Positions 8,279-17,307 of a stretch of DNA of 64,000 nucleotides are shown here, in pieces (position 1 is the stretch's first letter; the number at the start of each line of letters is the position of its first letter). The DNA lies in the NCBI GenBank assembly GCA_002373505.1, contig DFKE01000014.1, positions 257,396 to 321,395 on the forward strand. The letters are read 5' to 3'. The DNA comes from Bacteroidales bacterium UBA3653 (GTDB lineage: Bacteria; Bacteroidota; Bacteroidia; Bacteroidales; Paludibacteraceae). Made by a program: the position numbers and the translations under genes. A model generated the notes under the pieces. That model saw only the letters and a program-made list of their open reading frames with translations. It made no database searches and was not told where the DNA came from.

Positions 8279-10276
8279 TTATAACTCGACGTCGCGGACG
8301 AGGCGGACGGAATAGCCGCAGCTTACCGACGTAGCGCCACTGACGGAATAGCCATTGGAACGGAAATAGATGTAGTGTGCTTTTCCGTCCTCTTCTGCGT
8401 GCGTAGCCGACCAATAGTATCCTTTCTGGTTCACCTCCGACACGTTCTTGCTGAATCGCGATCCGGCAGCAGGCAGGAAGACCGCACCCGCAGCCTCCAT
8501 AGGAGCCCACTGGTTCTCGGTGTAGCTATTGGACGCATAGGCGTCGCCGGTGCACTGGTAATACGTGCCCTTGTCCACAAAACCGTTCTCGGTGCCGGGA
8601 ACGAAAGTACAACCGGCAGGCAGTGTCCATCCGTCCGGCAGGAGAATCAGACCGTTCGTGCCGTTGACGCTGCCGAAGCCGAAGAGGGAATCGGCATTAG
8701 CGCGTCTCTTGAACACGTATTCCCACTCCGCGGCGGTCAGCGTGCGCCAAGTCATGCTATAATCATTGGCGATGGTATTCGTACCCCAGTCGGTGAAAAC
8801 GGTAGGATAGTCCGACGTGTAGGTAGAGGATTCGTAGGGTTTCTCCGCAGTGCCCCAGCCGAAGAGGTCAATAAAGTACTCGCAATAGCGCGCGATCTTG
8901 GAGTTGTTGTCTCCTTCGATATCGTATTGGTTTGTAGCTAACCGCCAGACCCCGCCGCTTGGATGGTGTATCAGGTTGCCATGCGCGAAGAACACCTGGT
9001 TGGATTTTGCTACGGAGAAGGCAATGGGATTCAACTCCTTATAGACCGTGAAATAGCCGGGATTGGCAGTACCGCCGTCCGGACGGGCATAGGTTTTGTC
9101 TGCCGATTGGAAATCGAATTTCGTTCCCTTGCCGCCCTCCAGTGCATCGCAGGCTTCAAACATAGCTACGGAAGAAGTCAGTATGGTGCTCTTGCTCCAG
9201 TCGTCGTTGCAGTAAATGGTCTCCAGCGAAGAGCAGTATGCAAACATTTGCTTCGTATCCTCCAACTTGGAGGTATTGAAAGCATGCAGATCCAGCGACT
9301 TCAATGAAGAGCAGTAATAGAACATACCCTCCATATCCTTCACGTTAGAGGTATTGAAAGAACTCAGATTCACCGAATCCAACGAACCGCAGTCCGAGAA
9401 CATCCCCTGCATATCCGTCACATTGGCGGTATTGAAAGAACCCAGATCCACAGTGTGCAGCGAAGCGCATTTACTGAACATAAATGACATATCCGTCACA
9501 TTGGCAGTAGGCAGGTTCTCCAAACCTACGATTTCCGTCATGTTTTCCAGTCCATGCCATTTCTGATCTTCGTCGCTATAGCAGGAGCCGAAGAGGTTGG
9601 TCATGGAGGCGTAAGGATAATCCTTCATAGAGGGGTCAATGACTGCTTTTTTCACGTCGCCGTAATACAGATACACATTCACCCGGATGTCGTCCTTTTT
9701 CGGATCATAAATCTCTTTGTAGTCCCCATTTCGGGAGTTGATTTTGCCGTCGCAGTAATAGGTCAGCACGCCGGAAGCGGCATCAAAGACGGTATATACC
9801 TGTTCTTCAGGATCTTGTCCCCCGCTGCCATTCATCTTCTCGAATGTATAAGTACCAGTAATGGTGTATTGTTTTCCATCTATTATATCTGATTCTCTTC
9901 TTTCAACGACTAACTTCTTGGAGGTTAGTTCTTTAATCTGCATGACAGCATCATCATTAGTTGTAATTATATTGTTTTCGGGGGTATAGGTGGCTATAGT
10001 TGTATAAATTTTACCCTCTTCTTCCATGGTCTGTATAACTTTACCGTCATCCGTAAATTCCCAGATCCAGCTATAAAGAAGCGGCACTGTGTTTTTTTCC
10101 ACGTCGTCGCCATTTTTGTACTCGACATCGTACGAAACGAGTTTCCATTTTCCGATCAGGTCTTGCGCATTCTCCGGTTCGTTGTTTTGTGGGTTGTCCT
10201 TACCGCATCCGGTAAGCGCCATTCCGCTTGCTACCGCCACTAGCAGCACAAGCAACTTTGTAAAGATTTTTTTCAT
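8279..10276 (-). CDS. Lipocalin-like + BspA repeat lipoprotein B1 with FISUMP-like head
   Basis: The 665-residue lipoprotein has lipobox ALTGC (Cys24). Residues ~38-150 form a lipocalin-like domain (LIGKWKLVSYDVEY). Residues ~165-390 carry BspA/DUF285 surface repeats (NTANVTDMSFMFSKCASL, NTANVTDMQGMFSDCGSL, NTSNVKDMEGMFYYCSSL). Residues ~410-665 are the same head module as in A1 (VFFAHGNLIHH, DLFGWGTAEKPY, WRTLTAAEWEYVF, LILLPDGWTLPAG, VFLPAAGSR, GYYWSATH, YSVRLVRD). A surface-exposed adhesin is inferred. The head is almost identical to that of 13280, while the N-terminal domains have diverged. Confidence 0.88.
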   Translation of the reverse strand: MKKIFTKLLVLLVAVASGMALTGCGKDNPQNNEPENAQDLIGKWKLVSYDVEYKNGDDVEKNTVPLLYSWIWEFTDDGKVIQTMEEEGKIYTTIATYTPENNIITTNDDAVMQIKELTSKKLVVERRESDIIDGKQYTITGTYTFEKMNGSGGQDPEEQVYTVFDAASGVLTYYCDGKINSRNGDYKEIYDPKKDDIRVNVYLYYGDVKKAVIDPSMKDYPYASMTNLFGSCYSDEDQKWHGLENMTEIVGLENLPTANVTDMSFMFSKCASLHTVDLGSFNTANVTDMQGMFSDCGSLDSVNLSSFNTSNVKDMEGMFYYCSSLKSLDLHAFNTSKLEDTKQMFAYCSSLETIYCNDDWSKSTILTSSVAMFEACDALEGGKGTKFDFQSADKTYARPDGGTANPGYFTVYKELNPIAFSVAKSNQVFFAHGNLIHHPSGGVWRLATNQYDIEGDNNSKIARYCEYFIDLFGWGTAEKPYESSTYTSDYPTVFTDWGTNTIANDYSMTWRTLTAAEWEYVFKRRANADSLFGFGSVNGTNGLILLPDGWTLPAGCTFVPGTENGFVDKGTYYQCTGDAYASNSYTENQWAPMEAAGAVFLPAAGSRFSKNVSEVNQKGYYWSATHAEEDGKAHYIYFRSNGYSVSGATSVSCGYSVRLVRDVEL

Positions 10277-10280
10277 ACAA

Positions 10281-10427
10281 TTATAAATTTAAAAGTTTGT
10301 TGTTTGTTCTTTTAGTTGGCATTCCGAACCAGACGGACAGGGTCTTTGAAGAAGGCTCGTTCTTGTCCTTACAGCCGGCTGCAAACAGCAGCAGTGCCGG
10401 CAGCGCAAAAAGAAACAGTTTTTTCAT
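10281..10427 (-). pseudogene. Collapsed A-type lipoprotein remnant
   Basis: The ORF begins exactly like A1 (MKKLFLFALPALLLFAAGC, then KDKNEPSSKTLSV) but after LSV jumps straight to DNA that in another frame encodes the A-type C-terminus VRLVRNAN-stop (10312-10338). About 1.9 kb between the two ends of an A-type gene is therefore missing. The junction lies in a shared TCCGT, consistent with a short-homology deletion that also shifted the frame. The remaining 48-residue ORF could still give a tiny lipoprotein. It sits directly upstream of B1, where a third A gene would be expected. Confidence 0.8.
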
Positions 10428-10439
10428 ATTTGTCCGAAT

Positions 10440-10865
10440 TTAGGGACGATAAGTAAATGATGCGGTTTGGTCGGAATCGAGGAATCTGATAGTACCTCCA
10501 TTCTCTCTGGTGAAATTCAGTTCGGCTTTGTACTGGCCTGAGAGTTTTCCGTTGGGCTGGTAATTATACGTCAGTGACGCCATGTTGAATCCGTCATACC
10601 GGTAATAGGCAGCGTTGATACGTCCGTTGGAAGCCGACGAAGCAGCGAGATCCGCGGTGCTCTGGGTCTGGAAAACAATCTTGATGGAAGCCCCGTCGGG
10701 ATGGGTGAAAGCAACATAGGCTCCGCTTTTGATTTGCTGGGGCGCATAGTCCACTTTCGGTGCGGGGGTACTATTGCTGCTGGTAGATGGAGCCAGCAGG
10801 AAACAGCTTGTGTGCATGACAGCTACTGCGGCTAAAAGGCACAAGAAATAGATATTCTTTTTCAT
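10440..10865 (-). CDS. Small lipoprotein, unknown function
   Basis: A 141-residue lipoprotein with its lipobox at MHTSC (Cys21), a Ser/Thr/Pro-rich spacer (STSSNSTPAPKV) and a compact beta-rich domain (AYVAFTHPDGASIKIVF, GKLSGQYKAELNFTRENG, FLDSDQTASFTYRP). No family is recognised. It lies between the collapsed A-type remnant and A2 and is probably part of the same surface-protein cluster. Confidence 0.75.
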   Translation of the reverse strand: MKKNIYFLCLLAAVAVMHTSCFLLAPSTSSNSTPAPKVDYAPQQIKSGAYVAFTHPDGASIKIVFQTQSTADLAASSASNGRINAAYYRYDGFNMASLTYNYQPNGKLSGQYKAELNFTRENGGTIRFLDSDQTASFTYRP

Positions 10866-10907
10866 AATTGTTTATATTTATGATTCGTTTGGATTGCATG
10901 TTTATTA

Positions 10908-13202
10908 CTAGTTGGCATCTTTTACCAGACGGACGGAGAAACCGTTACTGCGGTAACCATCATTGATAGCGTAGCCGTAGGATGAGTAAAAAATATAATA
11001 CGCCCCCTCGGGATGGCCATACCAGCCTGCAGGACACAACGTAGACGACCAATAAGTTCCAATAAGCATTTTCTTATTTGCATTATCAAAATAGTATGGT
11101 ATGTAACTTGTTCCTGAACGCCTTCCTCCTGCCGGCAAAAAGACGGCACCTGCTTTTTCCATCTTTTGCCATTGGTCGAAGTCATACACATTGGTTGTAA
11201 AATTGATTGCGACCGGTTCGAAGTGTATATCTGACGGGATAACAAAATTATCGGGCAGCAGAATATGTCCCTGAACCGTATTCACTGTGGCATGACTATA
11301 AGAAGTGTTATAACCGGCGCGTTTATGCAAAAGATAATCCCACTCATCTTTTGTCAGCGTGCGCCATGTACCGGCATTGTCTATCCTGTCAAAATTACGG
11401 ATTTGGTTATCCCCCCAATCATGGAATTCTTCCTCTTCTACATCTTTGTCAGCCGGGTTATTCCCTGTTCCCCAGCAAAAGAGATCTACCCAGCCGTAAT
11501 AGTCCATAGAGATATTTTCATTGGAGCATTTTTCACCGGTTTCGATGATATATACATTACCATATGGTTTGCCGTTGTAGTTGCCCCCCACATATTGGAA
11601 CTGGTAGAGGGCAAAACGGAATCCGGGATACATGTAAGGATTGAATTGCAGGTTTCCGGGTGCGAATCTTACCTTCTTTCCTTCCGAGTTGACCGTAAAC
11701 TCTCCTACCTGATAAGGTGGTACCGTCTGAGGCAATCCTGCCCGGTTTACAGTCAGTTTAGCCGTGATATTGCTTCCGTCGGTAGTAGAAGCTATAATAT
11801 AGGCTGTCTCTTGTCTCGTATCTATGGCAGGAGATACGGTCAGATTGAGGATTGCTTGCCCCGATCCTGAGGAAGGAGTTACTTTAACAAGATTCGTGTC
11901 GGTTGAATGTACCGTCCAGGAAACATTACTCAACAACCGTACGTTGGTATCGCCCCCATTATAAGTCACATTTTTTGGATTGTCCATCGGGTCAAAAGCC
12001 AAAGCCGGCAATTCTTTTCCGGCGCGCTTGATGTTGATGCGTGCCTGCTCGTTGCCAAAGGAAGTGCGGATGATGATAAAGCCGGTGTTTTCGCGTTCGT
12101 TGGTGGCAGGGTTGACAGACACGACAATAGTAGAATACCCGTCACCGGAAGTAGAGGAGAGAGAGAAGAAATTACCGGACGTGGTGGCCGTCCAGGGATA
12201 GTTGGACTTGACAGCCACCGGATAGTTTCCTCCTTCGGCAGACGCATTGATCGCGATAGGCGCTACGGTCAGATCCGCTGCCGCTTTGCCTTTGCGGGAA
12301 ACGGCTACCTGGGTTACGACCGGTTTGTAGTTATCCGAACGGTCTTCCTCAATGGTCAGGATACCGGAAACGGCGTCCATAGAGGTAGCTTCTTCAATGG
12401 AGAAGGAGAACGAGCCGTTGCCGTCGCCGTCTTGCGAACCGGAGAGGGTCAGCCAATCCATATCCCATGTCTTCCATACCCGCCATTTGGCGTTGGAGGA
12501 AACATTGACGGTAAACGAACCTCCGTTCTCGGGAGCGGCTATCTCCGTCGGGTCAACAGAGAGGGACGTAGCTTCCGTACTGCCGCGGGTGATTATTACT
12601 TCCTGTTTCCCGGCAGCTTCGCCTTCGCCGTAGGGGGCGATGGTGATGGTCGCGGTTGTCTCTTCAGGCGTCGTAGCCGGATTAACAGTGACGGTGATGT
12701 TGTCGTTGTTGACCGAGACACCTTTGTTCACTTTCGCCCAGCCGGTATTGGAAGAGGCGGACCACTTGATATTGCTCTCTATCTGGACTGTATAAGTACC
12801 TCCTTCTTTCGGGGTGTTGAGTGCCTTTTCGGAAACGACCCGCAGATAAGGAGCGGCTTTCGCTGCACGGGTGATCGGAAACTCCACCGTCTCTTCGTCG
12901 GAGGTGAAAGTGATGATGCCTTTGGTCTCTGCGGACTCTTTGTTAGGCGAGATCTTGATACGTACCTCGGTTGTGCCTTTCTCGCCGGAGGTAGGTGTTA
13001 CACGGATCCAGCTCTCGTTAGAGGTAGCCGACCATGAGCCGTTAGGCGAGGTCAGTTCGATTGTGTAGTCACCACCCGCATCGGGGCAGGTGATCAGTTG
13101 GGGCTCGATACTCAGCCCCGCCGGCTCCGGCGTGTTCTCCTCGCCCGGCTTGCATCCCGCCAGCAGCAGCGCCGGCAGGAGGAAAAACAGAAGTTTTTTC
13201 AT
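10908..13202 (-). CDS. BACON-repeat lipoprotein A2 with FISUMP-like head
   Basis: A 764-residue lipoprotein (lipobox LLAGC, Cys16). It has five BACON domains: the first four nearly match A1 in sequence, and a fifth (~400-495, NVTYNGGDTNVRLLSNVSW) is unique. The head module follows (VRFAPGNLQFNPYMYP, WVDLFCWGTGNNP, WRTLTKDEWDYLL, HILLPDNF, VFLPAGGRRSG, GTYWSSTL, FSVRLVKD). The head differs strongly from those of A1 and A3 while the BACON stalk is conserved. This suggests a conserved scaffold that presents variable heads. It pairs with B2 (13280) as A1 pairs with B1. Confidence 0.88.
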   Translation of the reverse strand: MKKLLFFLLPALLLAGCKPGEENTPEPAGLSIEPQLITCPDAGGDYTIELTSPNGSWSATSNESWIRVTPTSGEKGTTEVRIKISPNKESAETKGIITFTSDEETVEFPITRAAKAAPYLRVVSEKALNTPKEGGTYTVQIESNIKWSASSNTGWAKVNKGVSVNNDNITVTVNPATTPEETTATITIAPYGEGEAAGKQEVIITRGSTEATSLSVDPTEIAAPENGGSFTVNVSSNAKWRVWKTWDMDWLTLSGSQDGDGNGSFSFSIEEATSMDAVSGILTIEEDRSDNYKPVVTQVAVSRKGKAAADLTVAPIAINASAEGGNYPVAVKSNYPWTATTSGNFFSLSSTSGDGYSTIVVSVNPATNERENTGFIIIRTSFGNEQARINIKRAGKELPALAFDPMDNPKNVTYNGGDTNVRLLSNVSWTVHSTDTNLVKVTPSSGSGQAILNLTVSPAIDTRQETAYIIASTTDGSNITAKLTVNRAGLPQTVPPYQVGEFTVNSEGKKVRFAPGNLQFNPYMYPGFRFALYQFQYVGGNYNGKPYGNVYIIETGEKCSNENISMDYYGWVDLFCWGTGNNPADKDVEEEEFHDWGDNQIRNFDRIDNAGTWRTLTKDEWDYLLHKRAGYNTSYSHATVNTVQGHILLPDNFVIPSDIHFEPVAINFTTNVYDFDQWQKMEKAGAVFLPAGGRRSGTSYIPYYFDNANKKMLIGTYWSSTLCPAGWYGHPEGAYYIFYSSYGYAINDGYRSNGFSVRLVKDAN

Positions 13203-13224
13203 TTGTATTTAGTAGTTTGTGTCT

Positions 13225-13259
13225 TGTAGCCATGCAGGGTAATCGGCCCTGCATAGCTG
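13225..13259. repeat. Post-stop hairpin family, copy H2
   Basis: Same sequence as H1 (TGTAGCCATGCAGGG, TAATCGG, CCCTGCATAGC), downstream of the B2 stop. Its identity with H1 supports duplication of the whole A-hairpin-B unit. Confidence 0.7.
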
Positions 13260-13279
13260 AGTTTATGTTCTTTCAAAAA

Positions 13280-15160
13280 TCACTCGACGTCGCGGACGAG
13301 ACGGACGGAATAGCCGCAGCTTACCGACGTAGCGCCACTGACGGAATAGCCGTTGGAACGGAAATAGATGTAGTGTGCTTTTCCGTCCTCTTCTGCGTGC
13401 GTAGCCGACCAATAGTATCCTTTCTGGTTCACCTCCGACACATTCTTGCTCCATCGTGATCCGGCAGCAGGCAGGAATACCGCACCCGCCTTCTCCATAG
13501 GAGCCCACTGGTTCTCGGTGTAGCTATTGGACGCATAGGCGTCGCCGGTGCACTGGTAATACGTGCCCTTGTCCACAAAACCGTTCTCGGTGCTGGGAAC
13601 GAACGTACTACCGGCAGGCAGTGTCCATCCGTCCGGCAGGAGAATCAGACCGTTCGTGCCGTTGACGCTGCCGAAGCCGAAGAGGGAAGCGGCATTAGCG
13701 CGTCTCTCGAACACGTATTCCCACTCCGCGGCGGTCAGCGTGCGCCAAGTCATGCTATAATCATTGGCGATGGTATTCGTACCCCAGTCGGTGAAAACGG
13801 TAGGATAGTCCGACGTGTAAGTAGAGGATTCGTAGGGTTTCTCCGCAGTGCCCCAGCCGAAGAGGTCAATAAAGTGCTCGCAATAGCGCGCGATCTTGGA
13901 GTTGTTGTCTCCTTCGATATCGTATTGGTTTGTAGCTATCCGCCAGACCCCGCCGCTGGGATGGTGTATCAGGTTGCCATGCGCGAAGAACACCTGGTTG
14001 GCTTTGGCTACGGAGAAGGCAATGGGATTCAACTCCTTAACCGGCGTGAAAAAGCCCGGATGGGCTGGACCTCCGTCCGGACGGGCATAGGTCTGGTCGT
14101 CGAAAGAAGGGTCGTATTTCGTTCCCTTGCCGCCCTCCAATGCCTCACAGCCTTTAAACATCAGACTCGAATAGGTCAGTGCCTTATTATCGCTCCAGTC
14201 GTCGTTGCTGTAAATGGTCTCCAGCGAAGTGCAGTTGTAGAACATGAGTCCTATCTGCGTTGCGCTCGGGATGTCGGCGAACGACCGCAGATCCAGCGAC
14301 TTCAGCGAAGAGCAACCGGCGAACATCAGTCTCAGACTCATCACATTCCCGACCGGCAGGTTCTCCAGTCCCTCTATCTCCGTCATGTTCTCATAGCCAT
14401 AGAACGTCTCCGTCTCGACATCCATGTCCCAACCGAACAGGCTTTCCATGGTGGGATAAGGATACTCCTTCATAGAGGGGTCAACGACCACTTTTTTCAC
14501 GTCTTTGTAATACTGACGCGTTTCAGAGCTGCATTCCCGCATGCCGTCTTCCACGTTTGGCGCTTTATAAATCTCTTTGAATTGCCCCTCCCTGGAATTC
14601 ATCTTGTTGTCGCAGTAATAGGTCAGCACGCCGGTTGCGGCATCAAAGACGGTATATACTTGTACGGGGTCTTCCGGCTCCGGGTCTTCTCCGCCGCCCT
14701 GCATCTTCTCGTATGTCTGAGTGAAGGTAATGGTGGCCTTTACGCCGTCTTGCTCTTCTGTTTCGACCGCTACAAGCACCAACTTCTTGGCGGTAAGTTC
14801 TTTTACCTCCGCCGTTTTCGTTTCCTTCTTATCAGGATCGGTCATCAGGATTTTGTTGTCCTTGAACACATACGTACCCTTCATCGAATCCTTGTTCCCC
14901 TCTTCTTCGCTGGTCGAAATGAGTGTACCATCACTCTTGAACTCCAGCGTCAAGACATAAGGCGGCATTTCCGGGTTCGTTTGTGCTTTGTCGCCGGTTT
15001 TCGTCTCTGCTACTTGCGAGACGAGTTTCCATTTTCCGATCAGGTTTTGCTCTTCGAACGGCTCGATGTTTTGTGGGTTGTCCTTACCGCATCCGGTAAG
15101 CCCCATTGCGCTTGCTGCCGCCACCAGCAATACAAGCAGTTTTGTAAAGATTTTTTTCAT
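13280..15160 (-). CDS. Lipocalin-like + BspA repeat lipoprotein B2 with FISUMP-like head
   Basis: A 626-residue lipoprotein (lipobox GLTGC, Cys24). It carries a lipocalin-like domain (LIGKWKLVSQVAET), a reduced set of BspA/DUF285 repeats (ENLPVGNVMSLRLMFAGCSS, SATQIGLMFYNCTSLETI) and a head almost identical to that of B1 (about 250 residues). The N-terminal lipocalin domain has diverged much more than the head. This is the opposite of the A-type genes, where the N-terminal stalk is conserved and the head varies. A surface adhesin is inferred. Confidence 0.88.
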   Translation of the reverse strand: MKKIFTKLLVLLVAAASAMGLTGCGKDNPQNIEPFEEQNLIGKWKLVSQVAETKTGDKAQTNPEMPPYVLTLEFKSDGTLISTSEEEGNKDSMKGTYVFKDNKILMTDPDKKETKTAEVKELTAKKLVLVAVETEEQDGVKATITFTQTYEKMQGGGEDPEPEDPVQVYTVFDAATGVLTYYCDNKMNSREGQFKEIYKAPNVEDGMRECSSETRQYYKDVKKVVVDPSMKEYPYPTMESLFGWDMDVETETFYGYENMTEIEGLENLPVGNVMSLRLMFAGCSSLKSLDLRSFADIPSATQIGLMFYNCTSLETIYSNDDWSDNKALTYSSLMFKGCEALEGGKGTKYDPSFDDQTYARPDGGPAHPGFFTPVKELNPIAFSVAKANQVFFAHGNLIHHPSGGVWRIATNQYDIEGDNNSKIARYCEHFIDLFGWGTAEKPYESSTYTSDYPTVFTDWGTNTIANDYSMTWRTLTAAEWEYVFERRANAASLFGFGSVNGTNGLILLPDGWTLPAGSTFVPSTENGFVDKGTYYQCTGDAYASNSYTENQWAPMEKAGAVFLPAAGSRWSKNVSEVNQKGYYWSATHAEEDGKAHYIYFRSNGYSVSGATSVSCGYSVRLVRDVE

Positions 15161-15185
15161 AATGGTTGTTGTTTTTAGTTAACTA

Positions 15186-15227
15186 TCAGATGTCAGCCTT
15201 CAGCTATCAGCTTTCAGATGTCAGCGG
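15186..15227. repeat. TCAGNNN period-7 array
   Basis: Six heptamers: TCAGATG, TCAGCCT, TCAGCTA, TCAGCTT, TCAGATG, TCAGCGG. The last unit supplies the TGA stop (minus strand) of the LRR gene at 15221. Confidence 0.8.
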
Positions 15228-16723
15228 AGCTCGGCGCCTTGGGCATTGTAGGTCTTGCCGTTGCGCTCGATGAGGAGCATGCCGTTGCGGAGCACTTTCT
15301 CTCCCCTTGAGGGGGAGCCGGAGGGGGTTTCTATCCCTTCACCTCTGTCGGTTATCTGCACATTAAAATCTTTCCATACATTTTCCGTCAAGTAAGCCTG
15401 ATAATACTGCTGCGGCACATAGAGTATGCAGTTCGGCTGGTCCACCCCCCTGAAGACACTCGCTTCAATGAGTATCGGAGCGGCATAGTTGTATATCTCA
15501 TGCAAAGAACTGCAATAGCCGAACGCCAGTTGGCCGATTGTCACCACGGAGCTCGGAATGGTGAGCTTGTTCAAACGCCGGCAGTCACAAAAAGCATACG
15601 GCTGAACATCGGTGACCGTATTGGGAATGCTATATTCCTCCTTCGGCTTGGCGGCAGGGTATTTGATGAGGTATGTCTTGGTTTTGTTGAAGAGCACTCC
15701 GTCCACGGAGCTGTAGCAGTAATTTCCCTCCGCCACCTCAATGGAGGTCAATTGATTACAAGAGGAAAAGGGGTATTGGTCCACACTGTCGAGTGAGGCG
15801 GGCAGTACCACCGAGGTCAGCGAGAAGCAATTGCGGAAAGCATCACGGCCTATCGTCGATACGCCTTCCTGCAGCTCTAAGGTCTCGATATCTTTCTTAA
15901 ACTCATCCCATTCCTCAAAGAAATCATATATCCTGCCCGTTCCGCTGATTTCCATGGCGTTGGTTCCGGCATCGTAGGTCCATAACAGGTTTTCTCCGCA
16001 CAGCCCCATGGCGGTTGCCTGCACGGGTTCGATATTGAACTCTTTCCATTCTGCGGTGGCACGGAAGGCTTGCTCCGCGGAGGCGAGGACGGAGAGACGG
16101 CATTTCGTCTTGTCCACGTTATCGAACAAGCCTTCAGACGGGGTCTGGGGTATGCCGGCGGCATTGATGATCCATTGCAAAGAGGGGCAGAATGCAAGCG
16201 CCTGTTTGCCGAGCGTGGTGACGGAGGCCGGGATAGACACAATCTTGAGATTACCGCATAGCCCGAAAGCCTGTTCGTCAATCGTGGTCACGGTGTTCGG
16301 GATCATGACCGTCTCCAGCGCCAGACACAAGCCGAAAGCGCCTTTGCCGATATACTGCACGCCGTTTTCAATACGCAGAGTCCGTAGTCCGCCGCACGAA
16401 GCGAACGCATAGTCGCCGATATTCTTCACAGAGCCGGGAATCGTCACATCGGTTACATTGAGCAAATCCCAGAAAGCATAATCGCCGATATACGGGACAC
16501 CGTCCAGAATAGCGAGCCTCGTGATCTCCTGATTGTACTTATACCAAGGAGCCGCTCCGGAGACATAGTCATCCATTGCTCCGGCTCCGCTGATGGAAAG
16601 GAGTCCTCTGGAAGGGTCAAAATACCATTGGGAGTTCGCGCCGCACGAACCGCCTACCGGGCTCTGGGCGCACATCGCTATAGCCGCTACGGCGGCAGCA
16701 AAGAGTGTAAAAATTCGTTTCAT
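15221..16723 (-). CDS. Secreted BspA-like leucine-rich repeat protein with conserved tail
   Basis: A 500-residue secreted protein that starts MKRIFTLFAAAVAAIA (signal peptide, cleavage near residue 20). The longer ORF upstream runs through an octamer array and is rejected. It has two blocks, each opening with CG.N..W.(F/Y)D....L.ISG.G.(M/I)..(Y/F) and followed by LRR_5 repeats (IGDYAFASCGGLRTLRI, IGKGAFGLCLALETVMIP, IDEQAFGLCGNLKIVSIP). The end is GIETPSG...EKVLRNGMLLIERNGKTYNAQGAELR-type, shared with 4923, 17308, 24745 and 26206. Such proteins are usually surface adhesins. The tail linker is an antisense GC palindrome copy. Confidence 0.88.
   Translation of the reverse strand: MKRIFTLFAAAVAAIAMCAQSPVGGSCGANSQWYFDPSRGLLSISGAGAMDDYVSGAAPWYKYNQEITRLAILDGVPYIGDYAFWDLLNVTDVTIPGSVKNIGDYAFASCGGLRTLRIENGVQYIGKGAFGLCLALETVMIPNTVTTIDEQAFGLCGNLKIVSIPASVTTLGKQALAFCPSLQWIINAAGIPQTPSEGLFDNVDKTKCRLSVLASAEQAFRATAEWKEFNIEPVQATAMGLCGENLLWTYDAGTNAMEISGTGRIYDFFEEWDEFKKDIETLELQEGVSTIGRDAFRNCFSLTSVVLPASLDSVDQYPFSSCNQLTSIEVAEGNYCYSSVDGVLFNKTKTYLIKYPAAKPKEEYSIPNTVTDVQPYAFCDCRRLNKLTIPSSVVTIGQLAFGYCSSLHEIYNYAAPILIEASVFRGVDQPNCILYVPQQYYQAYLTENVWKDFNVQITDRGEGIETPSGSPSRGEKVLRNGMLLIERNGKTYNAQGAELR
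15298..15332 (+). repeat. GC-rich palindromic element in a secretion-tail linker
   Basis: Core CTCCCCTTGAGGGGGAG followed by CCGGAGGGGGTTT. Antisense to the gene, read as ETPSGSPSRGEK. Confidence 0.85.
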
Positions 16724-16755
16724 ATTTATTGTTGTTTGGTTGTTTTTTGTCCTAT

Positions 16756-16779
16756 TCGATATGTCGATATGTCGATATT
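16756..16779. repeat. TCGATATG octamer x3
   Basis: TCGATATG, TCGATATG, TCGATATT, directly next to hairpin H5. It lies upstream of the LRR gene start at 16723. Confidence 0.75.
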
Positions 16780-16787
16780 TCGGTTTT

Positions 16788-16820
16788 TGTAACCCTGCGG
16801 GAAACCAATCCCGCAAGGCT
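16788..16820. repeat. Post-stop hairpin family, copy H5
   Basis: TGTAACCCTGCGGGA, loop AACCAA, TCCCGCAAGGCTT, 7 bases past the stop of gene 16828. The sequence is the same as H6 at 20295. Confidence 0.7.
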
Positions 16821-16827
16821 TAACCGT

Positions 16828-17196
16828 TTAACGCTCCTCCGGCACCTCCTCCGGGAGCATGGAGTTGCGCTCCTTGCACTCGATGGTGATGTCGTGGTCG
16901 GGCATGACGAAACGGAAGATAAACCCTTTGTCCCTCTGGTATTCCGGCCCGAAATAGCAGCCGTCCACCAGGAAGGTGTAATCGGTGTCGGTAGCAATCA
17001 TGGGATAGTAGATCACCACCTCTTCCCCCGCTTTCGCCTGCTCCGGCGGAGCAATCTGTTTGCCGCTTTTCGTCATTGCGCAAAACCAATACTTCTTTCC
17101 GGCATAATCAATCCGGTAGGTGGCAGAGTTGTCTTCTCCCGCGCCACCGGTAGCAATCGTCAGTGCCATAATCAATATGTTTATCAGTTTAATCAT
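16828..17196 (-). CDS. Small exported protein, unknown function
   Basis: A 122-residue protein with a hydrophobic N-terminus (MIKLINILIMALTIATGG), followed by a beta-rich domain (YRIDYAGKKYWFCAMTKSG, KAGEEVVIYYPMIATDTDY, FIFRFVMPDHDITIECKER). The VMPDHDITI ending resembles the last strand of InlB-type B-repeats, which often end F.MP..DVT+. The start may be imperfect because the N-region has only one Lys. It is probably a periplasmic or surface protein. Function unknown. Confidence 0.65.
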   Translation of the reverse strand: MIKLINILIMALTIATGGAGEDNSATYRIDYAGKKYWFCAMTKSGKQIAPPEQAKAGEEVVIYYPMIATDTDYTFLVDGCYFGPEYQRDKGFIFRFVMPDHDITIECKERNSMLPEEVPEER

Positions 17197-17307
17197 ACTA
17201 TTTTTGTGCTATTTTTACATAAAATACCGGGTTGCCTACACGACCATCACGCGATCATCTTAGGACGACATCGGCCTCACTTCGGCTCCACTATGGAGTT
17301 TTTAGTG

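Noticed and set aside
11907..13037. 376-codon plus-strand ORF, and similar ones at 13874, 21361 and 6674
   Set aside because: They are antisense frames of the repetitive lipoproteins and recur only because those genes are paralogous.
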